Virus record (IMG/VR): IMGVR_UViG_3300009509_000043
Span: 1-42,456 of that record
Source: a virus
Length of the DNA: 42,456 nt
Reading direction: 5' to 3' (one strand)
Shown here: piece after piece, positions 22,832 through 32,068 of the stretch
How positions within the stretch are numbered: position 1 is the first letter of the stretch
Layout: the number at the start of each line of letters is the position of its first letter
Made by a program: the position numbers and the translations under genes
Notes under the pieces: model-generated
The model's input: only the letters and a program-made list of their open reading frames with translations
Databases searched by the model: none
What the model was told of the DNA's origin: nothing

Positions 22832-23209
22832 TTAAGTTCCCCCAACGATCAACAATTTCACTTTCGTTTGGGTGCTTGGTGCCGAATCCCATTCTACCTT
22901 CACGGTTATTTTGCCTTCTCCAACCAACTTCCAAGCGAGCTTTGTATAGTCAAAAAGCTCTTCCCATAGGACAAAAACCGCGCTTGGTTTCCCCTTTATG
23001 CGCTGAAGGGTAATAGTCGTTTCCGTGTCATTCGAAAGGGCCAGCGCGCGGATTTCGGAATTGAAGTTTCTGTCAAAATCAATATTCCCCTGGCAGGCCC
23101 TTGTGAGTGTCTCAACCTGTTCAGAGAGCGGGGTGATAACTTCGAAAAGCTCATCTGGGAATCCCGGGATATCCCCTTTTGTTATTTTTCTGAAGTTTCC
23201 TACTTTCAT
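22832..23209 (-). CDS. Small virion-associated beta-rich protein (125 aa)
   Basis: It opens KVGNFRKITKGDIPGFPDEL, a pattern I have seen in short virion proteins of podovirus-like phages ('R-K-I-x-K-x-D-I-P'), followed by a helix and four or five beta strands (ITLQRIKGKPSAVFVLW). The start overlaps the nozzle-protein stop (ATGA). A tail or head accessory, possibly attached to the nozzle, is likely. Confidence 0.6.
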   Translation of the reverse strand: MKVGNFRKITKGDIPGFPDELFEVITPLSEQVETLTRACQGNIDFDRNFNSEIRALALSNDTETTITLQRIKGKPSAVFVLWEELFDYTKLAWKLVGEGKITVKVEWDSAPSTQTKVKLLIVGGT

Positions 23210-25854
23210 GCCGGTTCCCTAACGGTTCTTCCCCCAGTCACCCGAAATGTAATGGCCATATTCGTGATATCGAACTTCTCATACGCCCATTTATGGCGAT
23301 ATGTCACACGAAGCCATTGTGCTCTCTGACAGTCTGTCGGGATGTATGTGGCTATTGGGATAGCCGGAATTTGGTCTTCGTCCCATGGCATACCGCCCCA
23401 GCCGCCAGCCCCCCAGCCAGGGGTCACAAACTGGAGAGTCCCTGTCTCATATGTCTGGTCCCCATAGAAATTAGTGACGAAGGCGAGCTCATGCTTGTAG
23501 ACCCAATTCTCTGTGAAATCAAGTTGACACCTAGAAAACTGCTTCATGGCCGACGGGTTGCCGCACGCCTCAGGAATCCACGTAATGGTAGATACGATCG
23601 GTATCCCAAGAGATGCCTCAAACGCTGTTTGCGTGCTAGCGGTGGGGAGGCCGATAAGACCGAGTATGTCAGGAAGCCCGACCGTAGAAGATGGGGTTGC
23701 CAAGGTCGGGAGCGTTAGCTGGCCAGAAAGGTCAAGGGTATATGTCCCATCCTCATTGTCAGTAGCAGCAATTACCGCGGCCTCTTGGTCCTCATATTTG
23801 AATAACCAGCCGATCCCAAGGGTCGCGCTTGTGTAACCATAGCTACAGACAAGCTGCGTTACAGTGTTCCCGTCGTCATCTTCCGTGGTCGTATGGGAAC
23901 TGACAGTAGTAGAGATCGTCTCGTCAATGAAGTCGCTTACCCCTGAAATGGACTTTCGCTCCTCTAACACATAATGATCAACAGCGTGGCCCAGATAAAG
24001 CGTTTTAGTATCGTGGAGAACCATTGCGCAGCCACAGTTTTTCCTCCTGATAGTCCAAGTGTGGGTGAGGTAATTGTACACGTATGCTATGGTAGCATAG
24101 GTGTCAGAAGATGATTCCGGAACCCACAACCAATACTGCCGGTCGGATTCATAGGTGCAAGCATGTGTAAGCGCAGTATAGTTTGAGAAGGCCTGTATTT
24201 CCCGAAGGTCTTCCTCTATTTGTTGACTGACAATAGAAACGCCAGTCGCCTCGTCGATGCGGACAACACCTTGGTTACTCGAGCAAAAGACCGCGTTATT
24301 TAAGACAACAGCGGTCTCTGGCGCATCTATCCTCACCGTCGGGTCAAGCGGTCGGATATCGAAGTCTACCTCTGTCGTCCCAGTGAGGATGAACACCCCC
24401 TCCTCTTTTAAAATAATGAGAGCGTTTCTGAGGGGGAGAATTCTCAAAATGGGAGAGTCTTCCGACCCAATGGCGTCGACATTGCCAGCCGGAACGGCCT
24501 CTGGCTGTTCGAATTTAGAGTGGTAAAGCAGATTTGACCCAACTTCCTGCGTGCTAGTTGTGGACCATGTTTGTGACCCAGACCCACCCCATGCAAGAAT
24601 ATCTGTGCTCCAGACAACAATATCAGTATCAGTAAAGTTGTCTGAGGTTATCCTCATTTTGCCTGGCGGGTCGCTTTCTGTAGAGATGTACTCAGCATGG
24701 AACGGATATGACGTTGGGTAACGCCAATTTAGGTTGTTTATCCTTGAGACGATACTGTACAGCCCAAATCCACACGTGTATTCGACGTTGTATGCTTCAG
24801 CGTAATCGTCCTCTATCCTAACATCATAAGAGCCCGTGCCGGATGTGGTGAACGCAAGTACGAGTTGCTTCTCTCCACATTGTATATAAAGGTCTGAATA
24901 GTCTGCGGTTAGATAGTCTATGTCAACAAGCCTGAAATCAACGGAATGAGGCCTAGTCACATTAGCGTAAAACGTATAGCCTTTATATGTAGCCACGTCC
25001 TTTGCGCGGCCAGGTCTGTCGTTAGACTGGAATGCAGTTTCTTGGGTCGAGTTTGTGTAAAGTTCTCTGCTGGTATCGAGGAAAGCCTCCGTGAGCATAT
25101 CCCACAGGTAGACCTTGGTGTCTAACATGTTTTGGTCTATGGTCAACTCATGCGCCAAATAATGGGTATCTCCAACATCGGCAGAAAGCGCGGCAGCAGC
25201 TGTCCGGTAGAATAGGATCTTGTCTCCGACCTTTATCCCTGGTGGACAACGGATACTGAACACGGGCGTCCCGTCGTTGGATTCATCATGATTTCTTGAG
25301 TAGAGATTAGGCGTCGGAGCGCTTTCTATAAGCAGACCGTTGGCGTCTTCTCTGACAAAAGTGATTTTATATGAAACTTGTTCTTGCGGTGAAAGCCAGG
25401 AATACCCAACTGGGAAGACCATTGTCAGCTGGATTGGAGATGGGGATGGCAACCCAGCCTTTACAGGAGTCCCGGAAATAGAGTCGTTCTTATATATTCC
25501 ATTTGATGTCGTGAAGTAGAAATTCGAACGGGCCTGTGTACTGCGGATCTTCTGGCTCGAATCAGGTGAAGAGAATGTTCCTGTCCAGTCCTGCCAGTCA
25601 CCTGTGCCGTCGCTATCATATTTCAGCCTTTTGCCATCATGGACGATAAGGGTATCCTGGTACTGGAGCAATTTAGTTGGCGGGTTAGAAAGTTGGTCGC
25701 CATATCGTTCGAAACCACGGACCTTGGAAATTTTCCCTTGGCTGTTAATAACCACATTTTCGGCTTCAACCAGCGCACCCTCCGGGGCTAGTGCCGGGTT
25801 CCGGTTAGTGAATAGGCCAGAAGCTTTTCTGTGTACGACCTGTGGATCAGCCAT
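23206..25854 (-). CDS. Tail nozzle / tubular protein B-like, beta-propeller type (882 aa)
   Basis: ATG 25854 overlaps the adaptor stop by eight bases and is preferred to a start 24 bases earlier. It opens with VVHRKASGLFTNRNPALAPE, ALVEAENVVINSQGKISKVR and GFERYGDQ, the family pattern of nozzle proteins ('N-V-x-x-x-x-x-G-x-x-x-x-R-x-G-F-x'). The body is strand-rich with repeated Trp/Tyr/Gly, fitting the beta-propeller of T7 gp12-like nozzles (about 790 residues). It lies directly downstream of the adaptor, as gp11 and gp12 do in T7. It would form the tail exit tube. Confidence 0.75.
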   Translation of the reverse strand: MADPQVVHRKASGLFTNRNPALAPEGALVEAENVVINSQGKISKVRGFERYGDQLSNPPTKLLQYQDTLIVHDGKRLKYDSDGTGDWQDWTGTFSSPDSSQKIRSTQARSNFYFTTSNGIYKNDSISGTPVKAGLPSPSPIQLTMVFPVGYSWLSPQEQVSYKITFVREDANGLLIESAPTPNLYSRNHDESNDGTPVFSIRCPPGIKVGDKILFYRTAAAALSADVGDTHYLAHELTIDQNMLDTKVYLWDMLTEAFLDTSRELYTNSTQETAFQSNDRPGRAKDVATYKGYTFYANVTRPHSVDFRLVDIDYLTADYSDLYIQCGEKQLVLAFTTSGTGSYDVRIEDDYAEAYNVEYTCGFGLYSIVSRINNLNWRYPTSYPFHAEYISTESDPPGKMRITSDNFTDTDIVVWSTDILAWGGSGSQTWSTTSTQEVGSNLLYHSKFEQPEAVPAGNVDAIGSEDSPILRILPLRNALIILKEEGVFILTGTTEVDFDIRPLDPTVRIDAPETAVVLNNAVFCSSNQGVVRIDEATGVSIVSQQIEEDLREIQAFSNYTALTHACTYESDRQYWLWVPESSSDTYATIAYVYNYLTHTWTIRRKNCGCAMVLHDTKTLYLGHAVDHYVLEERKSISGVSDFIDETISTTVSSHTTTEDDDGNTVTQLVCSYGYTSATLGIGWLFKYEDQEAAVIAATDNEDGTYTLDLSGQLTLPTLATPSSTVGLPDILGLIGLPTASTQTAFEASLGIPIVSTITWIPEACGNPSAMKQFSRCQLDFTENWVYKHELAFVTNFYGDQTYETGTLQFVTPGWGAGGWGGMPWDEDQIPAIPIATYIPTDCQRAQWLRVTYRHKWAYEKFDITNMAITFRVTGGRTVREPA

Positions 25855-26800
25855 TTGCGTGAAGACCCTGAAGCGCAATAAACGGCGCCATACGAAGGAC
25901 TTTCCGTTTCCCTGGTATACGCGGTTTCATTGCGCCAAGGGCAATTTGCATTTTCTGGGTTAGTTTCTTCTCAAGGAACTGAGAATGTTCAAGGTCAACA
26001 GATGCCGTGAACTCTACCGCTGTGGCTAGGGCAAGTATTTCATGCATGTCCTTGGGGATAGCCGGGACTGCAGCTTCCTCCGCAAGACAGACATAATCCC
26101 CTACCTCTATCGCATACTCGCCAGTAAGCGTGCCGGCAATATCAGTCGTAAAGGTGATCGTTGTGCCAGAGACGGTGCTCGCTACCTTGTCCCAGCATTT
26201 GAGTTCGGCGCCGCTATACTTCGAATGGACGTCAAAAGTGTCATTCGTAGACCAACCGGCGGGCACCGAGGCTGAGGTGGTTATCGTTTTGGTGCCCGTA
26301 TTCACAGCGCTCACGACACGGACATTTGTCTCGAGAACGAGCTCGCTCGGCCGGAGAGGAACAACTTGCTCAAGAGAGCCGGATACGCTCGAGCCAAGAG
26401 TCGGGAGAAGGACGATATAGTCGCCTTCGAGGTAAAATCCAGTGGGGACAGTAGCTGAATCAGAATCTTTGGCCTGGTCCACCTCGCCGGCGGATATCTG
26501 CTCGAGTGGGGGACTGCGATACCCGCTTGAGTTGATATAGCGGATATCCCTGAGGGTGCCGAGGATAGCGCGCGGGTTAATCCTGTATCGCGACGTACTT
26601 GCAACAAGTGTCGTCCTCACCTGCCGATCGAAATATCCTTCTCTGACATCCATTATGGCCGGGGCCATGGTGTCTTTGAGAAAGAGGTTCATGAATCCGA
26701 GCAGGTCAGCATCGGCAGAACCAGGCGCTTCCGTATTCGGGATTTTCCCTATATCGCGTGCCAGCGTGAGTAGTTCATCGGAGGTAAAAACTTTCGCCAT
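25847..26800 (-). CDS. Head-tail adaptor (tail tubular protein A-like) (317 aa)
   Basis: The first 70 residues are helical (FTSDELLTLARDIGKIPNTE, then ADLLGFMNLFLKD and MDVREGYFDRQVR), followed by TSRYRINPRAILGTLRDIRY, a segment typical of podovirus adaptors ('Y-R-I-P-x-R-A-x-G-x-L-R-D'). The middle is a beta-rich insertion, and the C-terminus returns to helix. It should bind the portal below the capsid and seat the nozzle. The 127 bases before it (26801-26927) hold an AGGAGG site but no convincing gene. Confidence 0.75.
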   Translation of the reverse strand: MAKVFTSDELLTLARDIGKIPNTEAPGSADADLLGFMNLFLKDTMAPAIMDVREGYFDRQVRTTLVASTSRYRINPRAILGTLRDIRYINSSGYRSPPLEQISAGEVDQAKDSDSATVPTGFYLEGDYIVLLPTLGSSVSGSLEQVVPLRPSELVLETNVRVVSAVNTGTKTITTSASVPAGWSTNDTFDVHSKYSGAELKCWDKVASTVSGTTITFTTDIAGTLTGEYAIEVGDYVCLAEEAAVPAIPKDMHEILALATAVEFTASVDLEHSQFLEKKLTQKMQIALGAMKPRIPGKRKVLRMAPFIALQGLHANG

Positions 26801-26927
26801 TAGTCTGCTCTCGTTTCTCGCAAGTGGGGTCGCCGGCCATGCCGAGCTCTAATGCTAGGGTTGTCATTGGGCTTGGAAGGCAATAACCGGCTTCCCCACT
26901 ATTGTCGCCTCCTGAAATATCACTAAA

Positions 26928-27368
26928 TCACTTGGCATAAAGCCGCACATTACCTGTTGAGGACGTTACCGCATCACAAGATGTAGTAATGTTCATAATG
27001 AGCTTGCACCGTCCAAGCGGGAACACATGTTTCGCGTCTGTCGAAATCGTCCCGTTGGTCGCTGCCGTTGCGAGCCCGTCGGCAACAAGGGTAACGGCAA
27101 CTTCAAGGGTCGAGTCGTCATGAGTGAGCGCTATGGCAGTTGCGAGGTCAAGTTCCTCGCCAACAGCCGTGTCATCCTTGTCATAGCGCTGGAGTGTAAG
27201 CGTCGCCCCCCCGTCTGTAGCCGCGCCAACATTTACAATTGTGAAGAGGACCGTCACCTGGCTGTACCCCTCGAGGTTCAAGGTACCCGAGGAATGCGCA
27301 GCTGGGCTCCCCTTCATATTGATGTCTTTGATACCGAGTTCTGCAGGGCTGAGGTCAAGCATTCTCAT
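26928..27368 (-). CDS. Beta-rich virion protein (146 aa)
   Basis: After a short start (DLSPAELGIKDINMKGSPA) the protein is Thr/Ala/Val/Gly-rich beta sheet with motifs such as TVLFTIVNVGAATDGGATLT and 'LTLQRYDKDD'. It resembles decoration or fibre-like virion components. No coiled coil, signal or catalytic residues are seen. It sits between fibre genes and the adaptor in the late operon. Confidence 0.6.
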   Translation of the reverse strand: MRMLDLSPAELGIKDINMKGSPAAHSSGTLNLEGYSQVTVLFTIVNVGAATDGGATLTLQRYDKDDTAVGEELDLATAIALTHDDSTLEVAVTLVADGLATAATNGTISTDAKHVFPLGRCKLIMNITTSCDAVTSSTGNVRLYAK

Positions 27369-27376
27369 GGTTCACC

Positions 27377-27907
27377 TCATGAAGTTGGGGGAACGGCATC
27401 GAGGTAGACACAGCAAACCTTGACCTTGCCGGAACCGAAGTTGGTCGCTTGGGATGGATCACGAATCACGAGGTTTTTCTCGGCCGCCATAATAATGGGC
27501 GCCGCTCCTTCCCAGTCGCCATAATCGGTGGTTATCCCCAGATCTTTAGATAGATTCGTCCCAAAGGTTTCTGAGGCACTCTCGTAAAGGATTTCCCAGT
27601 AAGTCGGGCCAGTGATTGCCTCTGTGACCCTGGTAGTCAAAGAAAGCACACAACAACCGGTTGGGAAAAAGTCTGTGATCGTCTTGACGTACGCATCTGT
27701 TGGAAGCGTCACTTCGATGCACTTAACAACAAGCTTGTAGGAACCATATGTCCCGAAAGTGAGCTCTATCTTGGTATCAAGCTCGCCATAACGCTTGTGG
27801 GTGGTAGCAATGGTGCCGTCAAGAACTTCTCCGATATCAATGACAAGGTCACTGAGATCGCTTGAGTACTTGATATGCTGTTTCCCATGTCGGGGGACGA
27901 GTTTCAT
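27377..27907 (-). CDS. Virion protein of unknown role (176 aa)
   Basis: AGGAGA lies six bases before ATG 27907. The protein is beta-rich throughout (LSDLVIDIGEVLDGTIATTH, then YGSYKLVVKCIEVTLP) and contains two Cys-Cys or CxC positions (GCCVLS, VCCVYL). Its location among structural genes supports a virion component. The family is not recognised. Confidence 0.6.
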   Translation of the reverse strand: MKLVPRHGKQHIKYSSDLSDLVIDIGEVLDGTIATTHKRYGELDTKIELTFGTYGSYKLVVKCIEVTLPTDAYVKTITDFFPTGCCVLSLTTRVTEAITGPTYWEILYESASETFGTNLSKDLGITTDYGDWEGAAPIIMAAEKNLVIRDPSQATNFGSGKVKVCCVYLDAVPPTS

Positions 27908-27918
27908 CGCCTATCTCC

Positions 27919-28536
27919 TTATGAAGGGGCAATCACCGTTATGGGGTTTGCTTCCGAATCCCCGGTGATCGATGAAGTTTCGAATACGGTTTCGTCATCT
28001 TCATGGCACACAACCAATGAAGAACCGCTGCTGAGATCTCTCCTGTTGACGAGCATGGCGAGTGCACCGAGCATGCTCCTGAATGACACCGCGTCTCCGT
28101 CGCTAGACGTCCTGATCGACGTATAGGAGCGCCGCATTAGGATGTCTGCTATCTTCTCGGCAAAACTATCGGCAATCTTGGAGCTGGTGAGATAGTCATC
28201 TGCCATAAGGACGGTATCAGACGTATTGTCGAAATCATTAAGGTCCGCTACGTTCATTACAGGCGGATAGAATTTCTCTTCTGTTTGGGCACAACCTGTT
28301 GCAGTAGCCTTAAGGACGACTACATCGGCATTCATATCCTCCGCTGCAACTTGGACTTTATACCAGCCATTGCCGATTTGGCTCACCGCTGGCGTACCAT
28401 AAAGGGCCGCAAACGTGGCGCCATCTTCAGACACTTGGACCGTTGGTGAGGCGCCTGTTACTGGAGTAAACCCGTCATCCTCATCCACCATTTTAAAAAC
28501 CCAAAGATGGGTTGTATCCTTCTTTAGCTCTACCAT
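27919..28536 (-). CDS. Fibre or baseplate-type protein with BppU-like N-terminal domain (205 aa)
   Basis: The N-terminal ~85 residues read KKDTTHLWVFKMVDEDDGFT, PVTGASPTVQVSEDGATFAA and NGWYKVQVAAEDMNADVVVL: a beta-sandwich repeat common in phage receptor-binding assemblies (BppU-like N-domain). A helical linker (ADSFAEKIADILMRR) follows, ending in a beta-type tail. The same N-terminal plan recurs in the large fibre at 28793-30220 and more distantly at 32068-32433. The start overlaps the previous stop (TAATG). Confidence 0.65.
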   Translation of the reverse strand: MVELKKDTTHLWVFKMVDEDDGFTPVTGASPTVQVSEDGATFAALYGTPAVSQIGNGWYKVQVAAEDMNADVVVLKATATGCAQTEEKFYPPVMNVADLNDFDNTSDTVLMADDYLTSSKIADSFAEKIADILMRRSYTSIRTSSDGDAVSFRSMLGALAMLVNRRDLSSGSSLVVCHEDDETVFETSSITGDSEANPITVIAPS

Positions 28537-28793
28537 TAGAAATTACCTCTTACGGTATTAGAGGCCGACTTCATGAAAAATAGGCGAGTGCCCTGTTCTG
28601 TACGGCCCCACTGGCGTGAATTTTTTGTCGAGCGTTCAGACGGCGACTCGGCTGCAATTCCACGATAAACGCCGCAGACGTGCTGCCGGTCACCTTGGTC
28701 CATGGAGCTGTCAGCTACCGGGAGAATCGGAAACATCCATGGGAACATTGCGTTCATTGCAGAGCGGCGTTTGTTTTCAGAATCGATAGCCAT
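28536..28793 (-). CDS. Small structural-module protein, 'MAIDS-KRRSA' family (85 aa)
   Basis: MAIDSENKRRSAMNAMFPWM, 'LPVADSSMDQGDRQHVCGVY' and RGIAAE follow a short-protein pattern frequently found next to phage fibre genes. The last third is basic and unlike the family norm. Function is unknown; it may be a virion minor component. It is coupled on both sides by TAATG overlaps. Confidence 0.65.
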   Translation of the reverse strand: MAIDSENKRRSAMNAMFPWMFPILPVADSSMDQGDRQHVCGVYRGIAAESPSERSTKNSRQWGRTEQGTRLFFMKSASNTVRGNF

Positions 28794-30220
28794 TACGCGA
28801 ATTCCCCCTTCGAGAATGTGGTACCATTGTCTGAAAGCGGGGACGTGGCCACCGTCGAACCCGCGTCATTTGTAACTATCAAAGCGGAACTGGTAGAGCT
28901 CGCAAAATTGCGAGCCGCCATGTAGAGAAACATGATTGCATCTTCGAATGTTGGCGTTGCAGCTGGGACGGACGACAGTTCGCTTATCGTGTCGGTTTTG
29001 AGGACGTCAGAGACCTCAGCATTCACGTCAGCCTTCGCCTGCGCGGCAAGCTCGCCCACAGTACCTGTAACGTTGCCAGAGACATTACCACCCACATTAC
29101 CAGTAACAGAGCCGACGCTACCAATAACATTCCCGCCCACGTTGCCAGTAACGGAGCCAACCGCACCAGAGACAGTAGAAATCGTGACAGTCGACTGGTC
29201 TGCATTCAGGTCATACCCAGTTTTGTCGTCATTCGTCCCGACAGTGACCTTGCCCGTAGATGCGGTAATCGCGAGGTCGCCGAAGTTGGAAGGCGCGGAT
29301 GCGGCAAGAAAAGCGTTGTCCGTGCCGCGAGCATTTTCTAGAGCGTTTGTCGTGAACCGGCTAACACCGCCGTCGCTTTCTACTATTTCGTTAAGGAGCG
29401 CATCTGCAGCACCAGGCTTTGACGCAGGGTCATAGGTGGCTGCAAGCAAATGATCAAGATGGTAGGTTTCAATCGCCGCATCAACTTCGGCGTTGACTTC
29501 CGCGGCGGAGAGATCGTTTAGCCCAGTTATCTGGCCTGGGATTGTCGTGCCGGTATCGACAAGAATGTCGTCCACGATTCCGTCGATCGTGTCGAGCTTG
29601 CCGTCAAGGGTGGTGCCCGTGTCTACAAGGATTGAATCGACAATGCCGTCAATTGTGTCGATCTTGGTGTCGATCCCATCGAGGTCAAGTCCACCAGCGT
29701 CAGAGATCGGGAGCCCGCCAGCAGCATCGGCAGCCGCAGCGGGGAGAGCTGTACCAGCGAGACCACGGGTCGCACTATAGTTTGAACAGGCCGACTCTAA
29801 ATTGTCAGCCTCCGTCTCTTGTGTGTCCGCTCGCCCTACGGTCTTAATGTTGACGTCCATGAACCCGTCGTCCTTGGCCGCGAACAAAGAATCATAAGCG
29901 GCTTCGGATAATACCTGGAACGAGCACTCGACCGGTAGACAAACAGAATCATCCTGCACGATGACCTTGAGAAGCCCCTCCGTATCTGTATGCGAAGTCG
30001 TGAGCGTCAAAGAATAATAGCCATCGCAGCTCGTAACTGCAGCCCATGTCGCGCCTGAGATGTCTACAACAGACGTAGAACCATGTTTCAGGATTTCAGC
30101 CTCATCTGCGCCGCTTAGGGTAACTCCAGTTTCCGGAGTAAACCCGTCGCCAACGTCAACAAATGGGCCGATGGTGACTATCACTTGTGTATTTGCTCTA
30201 ATAAGACCACCGAATCCCAT
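28793..30220 (-). CDS. Tail/head fibre protein with repetitive coiled-coil and beta repeats (475 aa)
   Basis: The N-terminal ~110 residues form a BppU-like domain (VTIGPFVDVGDGFTPETG). Around residues 190-235 a tandem segment DTIDGIVDSILVDTGTTLDG / DTIDGIVDDILVDTGTTIPG builds a trimeric coiled-coil-like stalk. Around 355-395 the repeat GSVTGNVGGNVIGS continues as G-x-V-x-G-N-V units, a beta-helical or triple-stranded rod. The C-terminal head is Ser/Thr/Ala-rich. This is a virion fibre, probably trimeric. GAGG lies ahead of the start. Confidence 0.75.
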   Translation of the reverse strand: MGFGGLIRANTQVIVTIGPFVDVGDGFTPETGVTLSGADEAEILKHGSTSVVDISGATWAAVTSCDGYYSLTLTTSHTDTEGLLKVIVQDDSVCLPVECSFQVLSEAAYDSLFAAKDDGFMDVNIKTVGRADTQETEADNLESACSNYSATRGLAGTALPAAAADAAGGLPISDAGGLDLDGIDTKIDTIDGIVDSILVDTGTTLDGKLDTIDGIVDDILVDTGTTIPGQITGLNDLSAAEVNAEVDAAIETYHLDHLLAATYDPASKPGAADALLNEIVESDGGVSRFTTNALENARGTDNAFLAASAPSNFGDLAITASTGKVTVGTNDDKTGYDLNADQSTVTISTVSGAVGSVTGNVGGNVIGSVGSVTGNVGGNVSGNVTGTVGELAAQAKADVNAEVSDVLKTDTISELSSVPAATPTFEDAIMFLYMAARNFASSTSSALIVTNDAGSTVATSPLSDNGTTFSKGEFA

Positions 30221-30230
30221 TTTTAGATCC

Positions 30231-31229
30231 TCAATGGTGCATGTAATGGTACATGGCTATCGGGATATCCAACCCGCCACCAACGCCGACATATTCGTCA
30301 AAACCAATATCGCATGTTGTCCCGCTGCGGGAATCTCCTTCAAAATCGAGAGTTGGTACGCTCGCGTCAGATGCTGGGCCGACACCGGCATCAATGGCGT
30401 TGCAGCCAGACTTCAGAGTAAAATCATCGGCACCAACATTGTTGAAAATGGCGCTGTCTGTTTGGGAGTGAAGGGAATTCCCACCAGGAGCCGATGTGTC
30501 TCCTGACAAGTTGTAGTCGCTACCAGCTGCCCACGTTCCGCCATCGGTATCGAAATCATCTTCGGATGAAGCAGCCGAAGCAAAACCGATACAATTGACA
30601 ACCTTTACCTGCCCGTTGGCTTTATGCCGAGCCCAACCCGCATCTGCATAGTCGGCTGTGTTATAATTATGTCCAGTACAGTTGTAGCATGTCACCATTA
30701 GTGCGGCGGTTGTAGACGCCAGACCAATGGGTGCTCGGTCAATATCGTAAAAAAGAGAATTTTGGACTGTGTGGCCGTCAGAACTAGTTTGGATATAAAT
30801 GCCCCAAAGGCTGTCATAAATAACGCACGTATCGATCAAACAGTAGTCGCAAGTAGAGTCAAACTCAATCGCAATATCAGCCGTCGAGCGAAACTGCATG
30901 CCAATGACTTGCGTATAATCCTCATAAATCAAAATCGCTGGGCTTGATGTCTCATCAATATTGAAATAATCTGTATCCCAAACTCCTTGATGGCGGTAAG
31001 TTTGTGCCGTGTTAGTCCAAATTTTGATATAACGTGTGGAATCTGTAGTCCATCCGTTGATTGTGACTGTACTGTCAGAACCGCCGCTCGTATTGCGGCA
31101 ATCGGCAACAGCTATCTCATTGGCATCTGGTAAGTTTTTCTGCTCGCCTGTGTTCCACGAATCAAGATCGACATAATCATGCCCACCACCAGCGTCGACA
31201 TCGATAATGGATATAGATTCAGTTGCCAT
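30231..31229 (-). CDS. Right-handed beta-helix spike protein (332 aa)
   Basis: The body consists of short repeating strands of the parallel beta-helix type (SPAILIYEDYTQVIGMQF, IEFDSTCDYCLIDTCVIYDS, GHTVQNSLFYDIDRAPIG). It ends with TCDIGFDEY, a signature common at the end of secreted beta-helix (pectate-lyase-like) domains. The fold is typical of tailspikes that bind or cut surface polysaccharide; no catalytic residues can be assigned. It is the most likely receptor-binding protein of the phage. A 72-base gap precedes it. Confidence 0.75.
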   Translation of the reverse strand: MATESISIIDVDAGGGHDYVDLDSWNTGEQKNLPDANEIAVADCRNTSGGSDSTVTINGWTTDSTRYIKIWTNTAQTYRHQGVWDTDYFNIDETSSPAILIYEDYTQVIGMQFRSTADIAIEFDSTCDYCLIDTCVIYDSLWGIYIQTSSDGHTVQNSLFYDIDRAPIGLASTTAALMVTCYNCTGHNYNTADYADAGWARHKANGQVKVVNCIGFASAASSEDDFDTDGGTWAAGSDYNLSGDTSAPGGNSLHSQTDSAIFNNVGADDFTLKSGCNAIDAGVGPASDASVPTLDFEGDSRSGTTCDIGFDEYVGVGGGLDIPIAMYHYMHH

Positions 31230-31301
31230 GGAACTTCCTTAGTGGGCAGCGCAATCGCTCACAATAAAACTTAGAATCACAAATATTCCCGTCCTCCTCC
31301 C

Positions 31302-31652
31302 CTATCGTTTTCGCACGATATCAGCGACTGAAAATACTCCTACAAAAGTTGGTGTTGTCACTTCTGGGTCACGAACAGATTCAAGCTGCTCCGGAGTCAG
31401 TTTTGGCACATAATTGATTTTAAGTTGCCGCATTTGGTAGACGACAGGGTTACCATCTGCACCAATGTTATAATCAGATAAAGTAAGTTCAGCTGGACTA
31501 TAACCCCAATCGTCGATTTGGGCCGTGCCCCACCGCTTGTATGTCGCCTCTCCAAGGTCGATATCATTATCCTCATAAGCCTTGTAGATATCACCATCTT
31601 TATAATGGGTATCCCCTGGCCCTTGAGTCCGTGTCCAAAAAACCACAATCAT
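31302..31652 (-). CDS. Virion protein, related to the 31649-32068 gene (116 aa)
   Basis: It has a 'H-Y-K-D-G-D-I-Y-K-A-Y' N-terminal motif, then LTPEQLESVRDPEV and a short Lys/Arg end. Phage structural proteins of the type 'D-x-x-x-x-G-D-I-V-x-V' share this layout, as does the upstream gene. It overlaps that gene by four bases (ATGA). The role is unknown; it probably attaches to the head or tail. Confidence 0.6.
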   Translation of the reverse strand: MIVVFWTRTQGPGDTHYKDGDIYKAYEDNDIDLGEATYKRWGTAQIDDWGYSPAELTLSDYNIGADGNPVVYQMRQLKINYVPKLTPEQLESVRDPEVTTPTFVGVFSVADIVRKR

Positions 31653-32068
31653 GTTAAATCCCCAGTCTCATCTGATTCCGTCTCATCGTTTCGGATAAAC
31701 TGCCTAATTTGGGTCCACGTGTAATCATATGGCCCCGTATATGCGTCCGTTGCCTTAATCGTCACCTCACCGTCACTGAGCATTTTGTCCTTGGCAGCAA
31801 CCGGCATGTCATCTGCACGTAGCCGCCATTTTCTCAGCTGATAGATCGTTCCATCTGGGTTCAGAAAGCGATCACGTAGTTTCAGTAATTTAGAGGCCGG
31901 GATCAGCGGGATTTTGATAATACCAAAATTCGGCAATCTGCCTTTAGCCCCCCAGTCAACACCATCTTCCTGAATAGAAATAAAATCCCAACGTCTCGGC
32001 ACGCCAGTCCTGTTTTTGTCAGGATCAGGATGCGAATAGACCCTCAATTTGACACTAACTTCACACAT
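31649..32068 (-). CDS. Virion protein with HPDPDKNRTG motif (139 aa)
   Basis: The N-terminal half contains LRVYSHPDPDKNRTGVPRRW, DFISIQEDGVDWG and IIKIPLIPAS, which I recognise as a common small structural protein pattern ('D-P-x-x-x-R-x-x-x-x-x-x-G-D-x-V ... D-G-W-x-W-G'). The C-terminal half is helical and acidic at the very end (DETESDETGD). It begins one base into the previous stop (32068). Confidence 0.65.
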   Translation of the reverse strand: MCEVSVKLRVYSHPDPDKNRTGVPRRWDFISIQEDGVDWGAKGRLPNFGIIKIPLIPASKLLKLRDRFLNPDGTIYQLRKWRLRADDMPVAAKDKMLSDGEVTIKATDAYTGPYDYTWTQIRQFIRNDETESDETGDLT